Of a DNA stretch of 64,000 bases, positions 63,860-64,000 are shown in pieces. Positions within the stretch are counted from its first letter, which is position 1. Each line of letters starts with the position of its first letter. This stretch comes from Desulfovibrionaceae bacterium. GTDB taxonomy: Bacteria > Desulfobacterota > Desulfovibrionia > Desulfovibrionales > Desulfovibrionaceae. Made by a program: the position numbers and the translations under genes. Location of the stretch: assembly GCA_031082225.1 (NCBI GenBank), contig JAVHLG010000012.1, positions 242 to 64,241 of the forward strand. Reading direction: 5' to 3'. The notes beneath the pieces were generated by a model, which was not told where the DNA came from, did no database searches, and saw only the letters and a list, made by a program, of their open reading frames with translations.

Positions 63860-63938
63860 GCTCATCTCCAGGTAAAAGATGTCGGACGTTCGATGAAGAC
63901 TACAGCTTTCTGGCTCTCCGAACGTAAGAATCCCCTGT

Positions 63939-63980
63939 GGACGTATTGACGCGACGTCATGAGGCGGGCCGAATACGTCC
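63939..63980. promoter_or_regulatory. inverted repeat upstream of the multi-PAS kinase
   Basis: GGACGTATT (63939-63947) and AATACGTCC (63972-63980) are perfect inverted nine-mers, with a GACGTC palindrome inside the 24-base loop. The site is about 80 bases before the kinase start and could be an operator or a leader hairpin. Its true partner may lie beyond the window. Confidence 0.5.
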
Positions 63981-64000
63981 AAAGCCCGGCCCCCGGTTCT

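Overview
The window is very GC-rich (roughly two thirds G+C by eye) and gene-dense. It looks like the chromosome of a free-living, anaerobic, respiratory delta-proteobacterium, most probably a member of the Desulfovibrionaceae. The clues are several oversized PAS/GAF hybrid kinases, a branched-chain-amino-acid (Liv) ABC operon carrying CoA ligases and a CBS-ACT protein, an FmdE protein, a CGGC protein, a Desulfovibrio-type porin and a multiheme cytochrome c fused to a bd-oxidase-like subunit. The taxonomic call is inference; only 33 bases of 16S rRNA are inside the window.

Layout. 1-350: 5' end of a minus-strand 16S rRNA gene with a boxA and two tandem promoters. 350-9,230: small conserved proteins, a DksA/TraR-type zinc-finger protein, a 2-hydroxyacyl-CoA dehydratase activase bracketed by two copies of a structured repeat, a TetR/acyltransferase pair with a double operator, a thioredoxin-like lipoprotein, an EamA exporter divergent from a LysR regulator, and a flavoprotein. 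9,470-21,850: an SBP-PAS-GAF hybrid kinase, a four-helix membrane protein, a saccharopine-dehydrogenase-like enzyme, and a carboxylesterase followed by an RND pump (adaptor and pump). 21,990-28,590 (minus): porin, periplasmic asparaginase, aspartate beta-decarboxylase and aspartate:alanine antiporter, a complete candidate route for energy conservation from asparagine/aspartate. 28,590-37,680 (minus): Liv ABC transporter (livF, K, M, H, G) interleaved with two acyl-CoA ligase genes and headed by a CBS-ACT protein; a relic of a second livG lies inside it. 38,090-42,410 (minus): DUF4212/sodium:solute symporter pair with a CBS-DUF294 nucleotidyltransferase-like regulator and a small membrane protein.

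43,030-48,345 (plus): CGGC protein, metallo-beta-lactamase-fold hydrolase and an unusual 40-residue ferredoxin-like peptide; then a strong promoter and a FecBCD-type ABC importer linked to FmdE. A short AT-rich orphan gene follows (48,400-48,800), clearly foreign in composition. 48,830-56,130: CheW, cold-shock protein, a small monooxygenase-like protein, an SBP-PAS kinase, and a SpoIIE-type phosphatase overlapping a 59-residue Cys-rich protein. 56,280-60,075: a two-gene membrane complex in which a bd-oxidase subunit I-like protein carries eight c-type haem motifs. 60,209-63,860 (minus): a soluble multi-PAS/GAF hybrid kinase.

I saw no CRISPR array, phage, transposase or tRNA. The most interesting items are the Asn/Asp energy module with a G10 tract in the porin leader, the bd-like/octahaem fusion, the three-cysteine mini-ferredoxin, the AT-rich orphan, and the flanking repeats whose hairpin shows a compensatory base change.
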